From: Pseudomonas sp.
GTDB taxonomy: Bacteria > Pseudomonadota > Gammaproteobacteria > Pseudomonadales > Pseudomonadaceae
Length of the DNA stretch: 25,812 nucleotides
Reading direction: 5' to 3'
Assembly: GCF_030147005.1 (NCBI RefSeq)
Contig: NZ_JASLAW010000166.1
Location: 1-25,812, forward strand
Shown: positions 16,097-23,103 of the stretch, piece after piece
How positions within the stretch are numbered: position 1 is the stretch's first letter
Layout: every line of letters starts with the position of its first letter
Notes under the pieces: generated by a model
What the model was told of the DNA's origin: nothing
What the model saw: only the letters and a program-made list of their open reading frames with translations
Database searches by the model: none
Translations under genes and position numbers: made by a program

Positions 16097-17400
16097 CCCA
16101 ACGTACCCTGGGCGAATGGCTCGCCTACCTTGAGCAGTTGCATCCGTCCGCCATCGACATGGGCCTGGAGCGCTCGCAACAGGTAGCGGCCCGCCTGGGG
16201 TTGGGGCGACCGGCACCGCGTGTGATCACGGTAACCGGCACCAACGGCAAAGGCTCCACCTGCGCCTTTGTCGCCGCGCTGCTGCAAGCCCAAGGGCTGA
16301 GCGTCGGCGTGTACAGTTCGCCGCACCTGCTGCGCTACAACGAGCGGGTGCAGCTCAATGGCGTCGAAGCCAGCGACGAGCAGCTCTGCGAAGCCTTCGC
16401 CGCCCTCGACGCAGGGCGCGGCGACATTTCCCTGACCTATTTCGAGATGGGCACCCTGGCGGCGCTGTGGCTGTTTGAGCGTGCGCAACTGGATATCGTC
16501 GTGCTGGAAGTGGGCCTGGGGGGGCGTCTGGACACAGTCAACGTGGTGGATGCCGACGTGGCGCTGGTCACCAGCATCGGTGTCGACCATGCCGATTACC
16601 TGGGCGACACCCGTGAATCCGTGGCTTACGAAAAGGCCGGAATCTTTCGCCAGGGCAAACCTGCATTGTGTGGTGATCTTGACCCGCCGCATCCCTTGCT
16701 CGACAAGGTGCGTGAGCTCGATTGCCCGTTCTTCCTGCGCGGGCGCGAATTCAACCTCGAGATCGGCGATCAGCATTGGCAGTGGTTCGGGCGCGATGCC
16801 CGGGGCCGGCAGGTAGCGTTGCGCGATTTGCCCCTGTTGAACCTGCCGATGGAGAACGCCGCGCTCGCATTGCAAGCCTATCTGTTGCTGGACCTGCCCT
16901 GGGATGCCGGGCAAATTGCCGCAACCCTGCTGGCAACGCGTGTAGTGGGGCGCCTGGATCGGCGTGTCGTCGAGTGGCAAGGCAAGCGTCTTAACCTGCT
17001 GCTGGATGTCGGTCATAACCCCCACGCCGCTGAATATCTGTCCCGGCGCCTGGCAAGTACGCCACTGTCCGGCAATCGCCTGGCGGTGTTCGGTTTGCTG
17101 GCCGACAAGGATCTTGACGGCGTGGTTGCGCCGTTGCTGGGCGGCGTTCAGTCCTGGGCCGTGGCACCGCTGGATACGCCGCGTAGCCGTCCGGCGGCTG
17201 AACTGGAAGTTGCCTTGCAGAACCTTGGTGCTCCGGTGGCGTCGTATGCAAGCGTCACCGCGGCCCTTGAGGCGCAATGTGCGGTGGCGACGGCCGAGGA
17301 CGAGATTCTGTTGTTCGGATCATTTTATTGTGTTGCCGAGGCGCTCGAATGGCTGGCCCGGCGCTCCACGGAGGAAGCTGCACATGGCATTACTCGATAG
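16093..17400 (+). CDS. folC: Bifunctional folylpolyglutamate/dihydrofolate synthase
   Basis: FolC joins glutamate to dihydropteroate to make dihydrofolate and then adds further glutamates to folates. The 435-aa Mur-ligase-type protein has the P-loop TGTNGKGST at residues 48-56, then SSPHLLRYNERVQLNG, TYFEMGTLAALW, VLEVGLGGRLDTVNVVD, SIGVDHADYLGDT with EKAGIFR, and the C-terminal LDVGHNPHAAEYL. The ATG overlaps the accD stop by 4 nt and the dedD start lies 17 nt before the folC stop. The accD-folC-dedD order is shared with E. coli. Confidence 0.97.
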   Translation: MTQRTLGEWLAYLEQLHPSAIDMGLERSQQVAARLGLGRPAPRVITVTGTNGKGSTCAFVAALLQAQGLSVGVYSSPHLLRYNERVQLNGVEASDEQLCEAFAALDAGRGDISLTYFEMGTLAALWLFERAQLDIVVLEVGLGGRLDTVNVVDADVALVTSIGVDHADYLGDTRESVAYEKAGIFRQGKPALCGDLDPPHPLLDKVRELDCPFFLRGREFNLEIGDQHWQWFGRDARGRQVALRDLPLLNLPMENAALALQAYLLLDLPWDAGQIAATLLATRVVGRLDRRVVEWQGKRLNLLLDVGHNPHAAEYLSRRLASTPLSGNRLAVFGLLADKDLDGVVAPLLGGVQSWAVAPLDTPRSRPAAELEVALQNLGAPVASYASVTAALEAQCAVATAEDEILLFGSFYCVAEALEWLARRSTEEAAHGITR

Positions 17401-18061
17401 CGCATACAAGCAGCGAATGGTGGGAGCCCTGGTGTTGGTGGCATTGGCGGTGATTTTCTTGCCGATGCTGTTTTCCCGTCAGGACGAACAGCGTCAGGTG
17501 GTGGTTGAAGCGCCGCCTGCACCCCAGATGCCGGTGGTTCCTCAGGTTCAGGTCGAGCCGGTGGTGGTGCCTGAGCCGCAGGCGCTGCCCGAAGACGAGC
17601 CCGTGCCGACGCAAGAGGAGGTCGCTGCGCAACAGGCACCTTCGATGCCGGTGCAGCCGAGCGTTCCGGTGGTCAAACCTGCACCGGCTGCACCGGCTGC
17701 GCCTGCCGCAGCCGCAGCCGCCAAGCCTGCCGCGCCGACACCTGCGCCGAAGCCTGTCGCGCCACAGCCTGCCGCGCCGGGCAAGCCGGATGTAGGTCAG
17801 AGCCGTATCGACCCGAATGGCTTGCCGATCAGTTGGTCGATTCAAGTGGCCAGCCTCGGCAACCGCGAAGGCGCCGATGCCTTGCAGAAAAAGCTGCGCG
17901 CCCAGGGTTACAACGCTTACATCCGCAGCGCCGATGGCAAGAATCGGGTGTTTATCGGCCCGCTGATCGAGCGCGCCGAAGCCGACCGCCTGCGCGATTT
18001 GCTGGATCGTCAGCAGAACCTCAAGGGATTCGTGACCCGTTTCCAGCCTGAGCGCGGCTAA
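17384..18061 (+). CDS. dedD: SPOR-domain inner-membrane protein (DedD-like)
   Basis: The 225-aa product has a short cytoplasmic N terminus, one membrane helix (MVGALVLVALAVIFLPMLF, residues 12-30), a long Pro/Ala/Val-rich periplasmic linker, and a C-terminal SPOR domain at about 148-225 (ISWSIQVASLGNREGADALQ ... NRVFIGPL). SPOR domains bind denuded septal peptidoglycan, so it is likely a cell-division protein. I chose ATG 17384 with GGAGG about 9 nt upstream; it overlaps folC by 17 nt. The upstream continuation of the frame is folC read out of frame. The name rests on domain layout and the folC-dedD-cvpA-purF order. Confidence 0.92.
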   Translation: MALLDSAYKQRMVGALVLVALAVIFLPMLFSRQDEQRQVVVEAPPAPQMPVVPQVQVEPVVVPEPQALPEDEPVPTQEEVAAQQAPSMPVQPSVPVVKPAPAAPAAPAAAAAAKPAAPTPAPKPVAPQPAAPGKPDVGQSRIDPNGLPISWSIQVASLGNREGADALQKKLRAQGYNAYIRSADGKNRVFIGPLIERAEADRLRDLLDRQQNLKGFVTRFQPERG

Positions 18062-18073
18062 GCAATTGATCTA

Positions 18074-18167
18074 AATGTGGGAGCGGGCTTGCTCGTGAAG
18101 GCGGTCTGTCAGTCAATATACTCAGTGACTGACACGGCGCATTTGCGAGCAAGCCCGCTCCCACATT
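18074..18167. repeat. REP pair (REPIN-type) element after dedD, with nested palindrome
   Basis: Arms at 18074-18099 and 18142-18167 are inverted copies with the core GGGAGCGGGCTTGCTCG. The loop holds a perfect 8-bp hairpin, GTCAGTCA (18108-18115) and TGACTGAC (18126-18133). It has the same build as the element after fimV and lies between dedD and the cvpA promoter. Confidence 0.88.
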
Positions 18168-18240
18168 CGTTTTGTGACGGCCTTGAAATGAACCGTGCTT
18201 GCCACAAACTATTGATTTGCAAAGCGCCCTCAATCACTGC

Positions 18241-18269
18241 TTACCGATAGCCCGGCGCTCTGCTAAAAT
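18241..18269 (+). promoter_or_regulatory. Putative extended -10 promoter for cvpA-purF
   Basis: TGCTAAAAT at 18261-18269 is an extended -10 box (TGn followed by TAAAAT). A weak -35 candidate, TTACCG, is 17 nt upstream at 18241-18246. It lies 31 nt before the cvpA start and after the REP pair, so cvpA-purF may have its own promoter apart from the accD unit. Confidence 0.5.
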
Positions 18270-18299
18270 GCGCCGCCTTATCCGTACGTAGGCTGCACT

Positions 18300-18857
18300 G
18301 TGCCATTTACCTGGGTTGATTGGGCGATCGTTGCAATCGTCGCCATCTCCGCTTTGATCAGTCTGAGCCGCGGCTTCGTAAAAGAAGCACTGTCGTTGCT
18401 GACCTGGATCATCGCAGGAGTCGTAGCCTGGATGTTCGGTGGTTCACTGTCGGTCTACCTGGCCGGGTACATAGAGACACCTTCGGCTCGCGTCATCGCG
18501 GGCTGCGCCATCATGTTCATCGCCACGCTGCTGGTGGGGGCAATGGTCAATTATCTTATTGGCGAGTTGATACGTGTCACCGGCCTCTCCGGGACCGATC
18601 GATTTCTCGGCATGGCCTTCGGCGCAGCGCGTGGCGCGTTGCTGGTGGTCGTGGCGGTCGGGCTGTTGAGCCTGGGGCCGGTACAGCAGGATTCGTGGTG
18701 GCAGGAGTCGGTACTCGTGCCAAAGTTTCTATTGGTTGCAGATTGGTCCAAGAACCTCATATTGGGGTGGAGCAGTCAGTGGCTGGCCAGCGGAATCAGC
18801 GTACCCGCTGATCTTCCGTTCAAGGAGCACCTCTTGCCGGCCAAAACGCCTCAGTAA
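18300..18857 (+). CDS. cvpA: CvpA family inner-membrane protein
   Basis: CvpA (colicin V production) is an inner-membrane protein found next to purF in many proteobacteria; its biochemical role is unsettled. The 185-aa product has about four membrane helices (residues ~7-24, 33-55, 64-90 and 103-122) and the family start FTWVDWAIVAIVAISALISLSRGF, written here only in part as VDWAIVAIVA. The GTG start has only a weak TAGG upstream. The gap to purF is 40 nt with no terminator, so the two are likely co-transcribed. Confidence 0.94.
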   Translation: MPFTWVDWAIVAIVAISALISLSRGFVKEALSLLTWIIAGVVAWMFGGSLSVYLAGYIETPSARVIAGCAIMFIATLLVGAMVNYLIGELIRVTGLSGTDRFLGMAFGAARGALLVVVAVGLLSLGPVQQDSWWQESVLVPKFLLVADWSKNLILGWSSQWLASGISVPADLPFKEHLLPAKTPQ

Positions 18858-18897
18858 GAGTGTTCAGTCAAGATTCATTAAGTAGGGGTTGCGTCGC

Positions 18898-20403
18898 ATG
18901 TGTGGCATCGTCGGTATCGTCGGTAAGTCGAACGTCAATCAGGCGCTGTATGACGCGCTAACCGTCCTCCAGCACCGCGGCCAGGACGCTGCCGGTATTG
19001 TGACCAGCCACGACGGCCGGTTATTCCTGCGCAAGGATAATGGCCTGGTGCGTGACGTGTTCCACCAGCGTCATATGCAACGCCTGGTCGGGCACATGGG
19101 CATTGGCCATGTGCGTTACCCAACCGCCGGGAGCTCGACCTCGGCCGAGGCTCAACCGTTCTACGTCAACTCGCCTTACGGCATTACCTTGGCACACAAC
19201 GGTAACCTGACCAACGTTGAACAGCTGGCGAAGGAGATTTACGAATCCGACCTGCGCCACGTCAACACCAACTCCGACTCGGAAGTGTTGCTCAACGTGT
19301 TCGCCCATGAGCTGGCCCAGCGCGGCAAGCTGCAGCCCACCGAAGAAGACGTGTTCGCCGCCGTGATCGACGTGCATAACCGTTGCGTGGGCGGCTATGC
19401 CGTGGTGGCGATGATCACCGGTTATGGCATCGTCGGTTTCCGCGACCCGCACGGCATTCGCCCGATCGTGTTCGGCCAGCGTCACACCGACGAAGGCGTC
19501 GAGTACATGATCGCTTCCGAGAGCGTGTCCCTGGATGTACTGGGCTTCACGTTGATTCGCGACCTGGCACCGGGCGAAGCGGTCTACATCACCGAAGACG
19601 GCAAGCTGCACACCCGTCAGTGCGCCATCGCGCCGAAACTCACGCCTTGCATCTTCGAGCACGTCTACCTGGCGCGTCCGGATTCGATCATCGACGGCGT
19701 TTCGGTGTACAAGGCGCGCCTGCGCATGGGCGAGAAGCTGGCCGATAAGATCCTGCGCGAGCGTCCCGAGCACGACATAGATGTGGTCATCCCGATTCCG
19801 GACACCAGCCGTACCGCTGCGCTGGAACTGGCCAACCATTTGGGCGTCAAGTTCCGCGAAGGCTTCGTCAAGAACCGCTACATCGGCCGCACCTTCATCA
19901 TGCCCGGCCAGGCTGCGCGCAAGAAGTCGGTGCGCCAGAAGCTCAATGCCATCGAGCTGGAATTCCGTGGCAAGAACGTGATGCTGGTGGACGACTCGAT
20001 CGTGCGCGGCACCACGTGCAAGCAGATCATCCAGATGGCCCGCGAAGCCGGTGCGAAGAACGTGTACTTCTGTTCCGCCGCGCCTGCCGTGCGATACCCG
20101 AACGTGTACGGTATCGACATGCCGAGCGCCCACGAACTGATCGCCCACAATCGTTCGACTCAGGACGTGGCCGACCTGATCGGCGCCGACTGGCTGATCT
20201 ACCAGGACCTGCCGGACCTGATCGAAGCGGTCGGCGGCGGCAAGATCAAGATCGAGCAGTTCGACTGCGCCGTGTTCGATGGCAAGTACGTGACCGGTGA
20301 CGTCGATGAGGCCTACCTGAACAAGATCGAGCAGGCGCGCAACGACTCGTCGAAGATCAAGACCCAGGCGGTCAGTGCGATCATCGATCTGTATAACAAC
20401 TGA
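18898..20403 (+). CDS. purF: Amidophosphoribosyltransferase
   Basis: PurF makes 5-phosphoribosylamine from PRPP and glutamine, the first committed step of purine synthesis. The 501-aa product starts MCGIVGIVG: Cys2, exposed after Met removal, is the glutaminase nucleophile. This fixes the start at ATG 18898 rather than a TTG three codons earlier. The glutaminase domain spans about 2-235 (HRGQDAAGI, GHVRYPTAGSS, AHNGNLTN) and the phosphoribosyltransferase domain follows, with the PRPP loop VMLVDDSIVRGTT near residue 360. AGGGG lies about 9 nt upstream. A terminator follows the stop. Confidence 0.98.
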   Translation: MCGIVGIVGKSNVNQALYDALTVLQHRGQDAAGIVTSHDGRLFLRKDNGLVRDVFHQRHMQRLVGHMGIGHVRYPTAGSSTSAEAQPFYVNSPYGITLAHNGNLTNVEQLAKEIYESDLRHVNTNSDSEVLLNVFAHELAQRGKLQPTEEDVFAAVIDVHNRCVGGYAVVAMITGYGIVGFRDPHGIRPIVFGQRHTDEGVEYMIASESVSLDVLGFTLIRDLAPGEAVYITEDGKLHTRQCAIAPKLTPCIFEHVYLARPDSIIDGVSVYKARLRMGEKLADKILRERPEHDIDVVIPIPDTSRTAALELANHLGVKFREGFVKNRYIGRTFIMPGQAARKKSVRQKLNAIELEFRGKNVMLVDDSIVRGTTCKQIIQMAREAGAKNVYFCSAAPAVRYPNVYGIDMPSAHELIAHNRSTQDVADLIGADWLIYQDLPDLIEAVGGGKIKIEQFDCAVFDGKYVTGDVDEAYLNKIEQARNDSSKIKTQAVSAIIDLYNN

Positions 20404-20409
20404 GTGAAT

Positions 20410-20432
20410 ACCGGCCCTGAGGGGCCGGTTTT
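20410..20432 (+). terminator. Rho-independent terminator after purF
   Basis: ACCGGCCC and GGGCCGGT form an 8-bp GC-rich stem around a TGAG loop, followed by TTTTG. It begins 7 nt after the purF stop. Confidence 0.85.
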
Positions 20433-20469
20433 GTATGTTAAACAAAGAATTTGAGTAAGGAGTCGCAGC

Positions 20470-21681
20470 ATGAGTCAGGAATGGGATGCCGGTCGTTTGG
20501 ACAGCGACCTTGATGGCGTAGCTTTCGATACCCTGGCTGTGCGCGCCGGCCAGCACCGTACCCCTGAAGGGGAGCACGGTGACCCGATGTTCTTCACCTC
20601 AAGTTATGTATTCCGCACGGCGGCCGACGCCGCCGCGCGCTTTGCCGGTGAAGTGCCGGGCAATGTTTACTCGCGCTATACCAACCCGACCGTACGTGCG
20701 TTCGAAGAGCGTATCGCGGCTCTGGAGGGTGCTGAGCAAGCGGTGGCAACGGCGACCGGCATGGCCGCGATCCTGGCGGTGGTGATGAGCCTGTGCAGTG
20801 CCGGCGACCACGTGCTGGTATCGCGCAGCGTGTTCGGTTCGACCATCAGCCTGTTCGAGAAGTATTTCAAGCGCTTTGGTATCGAAGTGGACTACGTGCC
20901 CCTGGCGGATTTGTCCGGCTGGGATGCGGCGATCAAGGCCAATACCAAGCTGCTGTTCGTTGAGTCGCCGTCCAATCCGCTGGCTGAATTGGTGGATATC
21001 GCCGCGTTGTCCGAAGTGGCGCACGCCAAAGGCGCAATGCTGATCGTCGATAACTGTTTCTGCACCCCGGCCCTGCAACAACCGCTGAAGTTGGGCGCGG
21101 ACATCGTGGTGCACTCGGCCACCAAGTTCATCGACGGCCAGGGCCGTTGCATGGGCGGTGTGGTAGCCGGTCGCAGCGAGCAGATGAAAGAAGTGGTGGG
21201 CTTCTTGCGCACCGCCGGGCCGACCCTGAGCCCGTTCAACGCCTGGATCTTCCTCAAAGGCCTGGAGACCCTCAGCCTGCGCATGAAAGCCCACTGCGCC
21301 AATGCCCAGGCCCTGGCCGAGTGGCTGGAACAGCAGGACGGCATTGAGAAAGTGCATTACGCCGGCCTCAAGAGCCACCCGCAGCACACATTGGCTCAGC
21401 GTCAGCAGCGCGGCTTCGGCGCCGTGGTGAGTTTCGAGGTGGCGGGTGGTAAAGAGGGCGCCTGGCGCTTTATCGATGCCACGCGTCTGATCTCGATCAC
21501 CGCCAACCTGGGTGACAGCAAAACCACCATCACCCACCCGAGCACTACGTCCCACGGGCGCCTGGCGCCGCAGGAGCGTGAAGCTGCGGGCATCCGTGAC
21601 AGCCTGATACGCATCGCGGTGGGGCTGGAAGATGTGGCTGACTTGCAGGCGGACCTGGCTCGCGGGCTGGCGGCCTTGTGA
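20470..21681 (+). CDS. metZ: O-succinylhomoserine sulfhydrylase
   Basis: MetZ makes homocysteine directly from O-succinylhomoserine and sulfide, the direct-sulfhydrylation route to methionine used in Pseudomonas. The 403-aa PLP enzyme of the Cys/Met metabolism family has YSRYTNPTVRAFEERIA, ATGMAAI (phosphate-binding region), the Asp in VDNCFCTPALQ and the PLP lysine K219 in HSATKFIDGQG. AAGGAG lies about 9 nt before the ATG. The last codon overlaps the next gene as GTGA. It could be confused with metB or metC; the purF-metZ order and overall sequence favour MetZ. Confidence 0.95.
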   Translation: MSQEWDAGRLDSDLDGVAFDTLAVRAGQHRTPEGEHGDPMFFTSSYVFRTAADAAARFAGEVPGNVYSRYTNPTVRAFEERIAALEGAEQAVATATGMAAILAVVMSLCSAGDHVLVSRSVFGSTISLFEKYFKRFGIEVDYVPLADLSGWDAAIKANTKLLFVESPSNPLAELVDIAALSEVAHAKGAMLIVDNCFCTPALQQPLKLGADIVVHSATKFIDGQGRCMGGVVAGRSEQMKEVVGFLRTAGPTLSPFNAWIFLKGLETLSLRMKAHCANAQALAEWLEQQDGIEKVHYAGLKSHPQHTLAQRQQRGFGAVVSFEVAGGKEGAWRFIDATRLISITANLGDSKTTITHPSTTSHGRLAPQEREAAGIRDSLIRIAVGLEDVADLQADLARGLAAL

Positions 21682-22457
21682 TCGAGTGGTCCATGGAGGC
21701 CGCGGCGGCCAGTAACGGGCGCGTTGCGCTGGTGACCGGCGCGGCGCGGGGCATTGGCCTTGGGATTGCGGCGTGGCTGATCAGCGAAGGCTGGCAGGTG
21801 GTGTTGACCGATCTGGACCGCGAGCGCGGTTCGAAAGTATCCAAGGTGCTGGGCGAGAATGCCTGGTTTATCACCATGGACGTGGCTGACGAGAAGCAAG
21901 TGGCCCAAGGTGTCGCTGAGGTGTTGGGGCAGTTTGGACGCCTGGATGCGTTGGTGTGCAATGCGGCGGTGGCCGATCCGCACAATATCACTCTGGAAAG
22001 CCTCGATCTGGCTTACTGGAACCGCGTTCTGGCGGTAAACCTCAGTGGGCCGATGCTGCTGGCCAAGCACTGCGCGCCGTACCTGCGTGCCCATGGTGGC
22101 GCTATCGTCAACCTGGCCTCGACACGGGCCCGCCAATCGGAGCCGGACACCGAAGCGTATGCGGCGAGCAAGGGTGGCCTGCTGGCGCTGACTCACGCTT
22201 TGGCGATGAGCCTGGGGCCGGAAGTGCGGGTCAATGCGGTCAGCCCTGGCTGGATCGATGCGCGTGATCCTGCTGCGCGGCGTGCCGAGCCGCTCACCGA
22301 TGCCGATCATGCCCAGCATCCGGCGGGCCGGGTAGGCACGGTGGAGGACGTAGCAGCCATGGTGGCATGGTTGCTGTCGCGCCAGGCCGGGTTCGTTACC
22401 GGGCAAGAGTTCGTGGTGGACGGTGGCATGAGCAAGAAGATGATTTACAGCGAGTAG
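21678..22457 (+). CDS. Short-chain dehydrogenase/reductase (SDR)
   Basis: This 259-aa classical SDR probably reduces or oxidises a small carbonyl/alcohol with NAD(P)(H). Seen in order are the cofactor motif TGAARGIG, the acidic TDLDRERG after strand 2, the NAAVA motif, the active-site Ser in NLASTRARQ, the YAASK catalytic pair, VSPGW, and a C-terminal VVDGGMSKKM. The acidic residue after strand 2 suggests NAD(H) preference (inference). I list the GTG at 21678, which overlaps the metZ stop as GTGA; ATG 21693 (254 aa) is an equal alternative. Coupling to metZ is likely. The substrate is unknown. Confidence 0.9.
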   Translation: MIEWSMEAAAASNGRVALVTGAARGIGLGIAAWLISEGWQVVLTDLDRERGSKVSKVLGENAWFITMDVADEKQVAQGVAEVLGQFGRLDALVCNAAVADPHNITLESLDLAYWNRVLAVNLSGPMLLAKHCAPYLRAHGGAIVNLASTRARQSEPDTEAYAASKGGLLALTHALAMSLGPEVRVNAVSPGWIDARDPAARRAEPLTDADHAQHPAGRVGTVEDVAAMVAWLLSRQAGFVTGQEFVVDGGMSKKMIYSE

Positions 22458-22463
22458 GGCGGT

Positions 22464-22500
22464 CTTGAAGCATTTTTGTCTTTTTCAGAAAAACTTCAAG
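22464..22500. other. Long imperfect hairpin between the SDR gene and the tRNA promoter
   Basis: CTTGAAG (22464-22470) pairs perfectly with CTTCAAG (22494-22500), and an inner TTTTT pairs with AAAAA after a 2-nt bulge, giving up to 12 bp. No T-run follows the stem, so it is not a clear terminator, although the loop itself is T-rich. It may protect the metZ-SDR mRNA end. Confidence 0.45.
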
Positions 22501-22507
22501 CAGGCTA

Positions 22508-22536
22508 TTGACTTAGGTCCGCTACCTGCGTAAATT
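22508..22536 (+). promoter_or_regulatory. Sigma-70 promoter of the tRNA cluster
   Basis: TTGACT (22508-22513), a 17-nt spacer and TAAATT (22531-22536) form a strong promoter ending 21 nt before tRNA-Val. A GC-rich discriminator (TCGCGGCC) follows the -10, as is usual for stringently controlled stable-RNA genes. Confidence 0.8.
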
Positions 22537-22557
22537 TCGCGGCCTCAACGAAGCAAA

Positions 22558-22633
22558 GGGTGATTAGCTCAGCTGGGAGAGCATCTGCCTTACAAGCAGA
22601 GGGTCGGCGGTTCGATCCCGTCATCACCCACCA
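22558..22633 (+). tRNA. tRNA-Val (anticodon UAC)
   Basis: This 76-nt cloverleaf has acceptor arms GGGTGAT / ATCACCC, a D-arm GCTCAGCTGGGAGAGC, the anticodon TAC at 22591-22593 in the loop CTTACAA, the T-loop GGTTCGATCC and an encoded CCA at 22631-22633. It is the first tRNA of a three-gene cluster. Confidence 0.97.
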
Positions 22634-22689
22634 CTTCTTGAGAGTTTTGCCCTTGTGGCAAGACGCAACGTTAAAGGTTGCACCGACGC

Positions 22690-22766
22690 GCAGCGGTAGT
22701 TCAGTCGGTTAGAATACCGGCCTGTCACGCCGGGGGTCGCGGGTTCGAGTCCCGTCCGCTGCGCCA
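22690..22766 (+). tRNA. tRNA-Asp (anticodon GUC), copy 1
   Basis: This 77-nt cloverleaf has acceptor arms GCAGCGG / CCGCTGC, the anticodon GTC at 22724-22726, the T-loop GGTTCGAGTCC and an encoded CCA at 22764-22766. It is identical to copy 2, which lies exactly 180 nt downstream. Confidence 0.97.
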
Positions 22767-22869
22767 TATTTTCCAGGTTCGATTTATCGGGCTTGAGATT
22801 GAACAACCTAGGTTGATCGATCCGATGTTTAAAGGTGGTTGAGGATTAGCTCAATCAGCCAAGCGATAC

Positions 22870-22946
22870 GCAGCGGTAGTTCAGTCGGTTAGAATACCGG
22901 CCTGTCACGCCGGGGGTCGCGGGTTCGAGTCCCGTCCGCTGCGCCA
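22870..22946 (+). tRNA. tRNA-Asp (anticodon GUC), copy 2
   Basis: It is identical to copy 1 over the whole 77 nt, with anticodon GTC at 22904-22906 and CCA at 22944-22946. Identity extends only 1 nt upstream and 3 nt downstream of the tRNA (22689-22769 against 22869-22949). A terminator follows about 75 nt later, ending the cluster. Confidence 0.97.
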
Positions 22947-23021
22947 TATCTGCCTCAAGGCCCGCTGAACGCCATGAAGCACAAGGAAAGCCACTGGCTG
23001 ACTTTGACCCGATAGCAAAGA

Positions 23022-23047
23022 CCCTGGTCGAAAGACTGGGGTTTTTT
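23022..23047 (+). terminator. Rho-independent terminator of the tRNA cluster
   Basis: CCCTGGTC and GACTGGGG form an 8-bp stem (two G-T pairs) closed by a GAAA tetraloop and followed by six Ts. It ends transcription from the Val-Asp-Asp cluster before the convergent oxidoreductase gene. Confidence 0.88.
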
Positions 23048-23075
23048 GTGCCTGCGATTTCTCCATCCAGGCGAG

Positions 23076-23093
23076 GAGCCGGCGAACCGGCTC
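23076..23093 (-). terminator. Stable hairpin after the oxidoreductase gene (minus strand)
   Basis: GAGCCGG and CCGGCTC form a perfect 7-bp stem; read on the minus strand the loop is TTCG. It begins 11 nt past the oxidoreductase stop. No T-run follows, so it is a weak or Rho-type terminator or an mRNA-stabilising hairpin. Confidence 0.45.
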
Positions 23094-23103
23094 TCATTGT
23101 TCA

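Noticed and set aside
22624..23097. Minus-strand frames containing 'RTGLEPATPGVTGRYSNRLNYRC'-like peptides (part: GLEPATPGVTGRYSNRLNY)
   Set aside because: They are reverse-strand translations of the two tRNA-Asp genes, a well-known source of false proteins.
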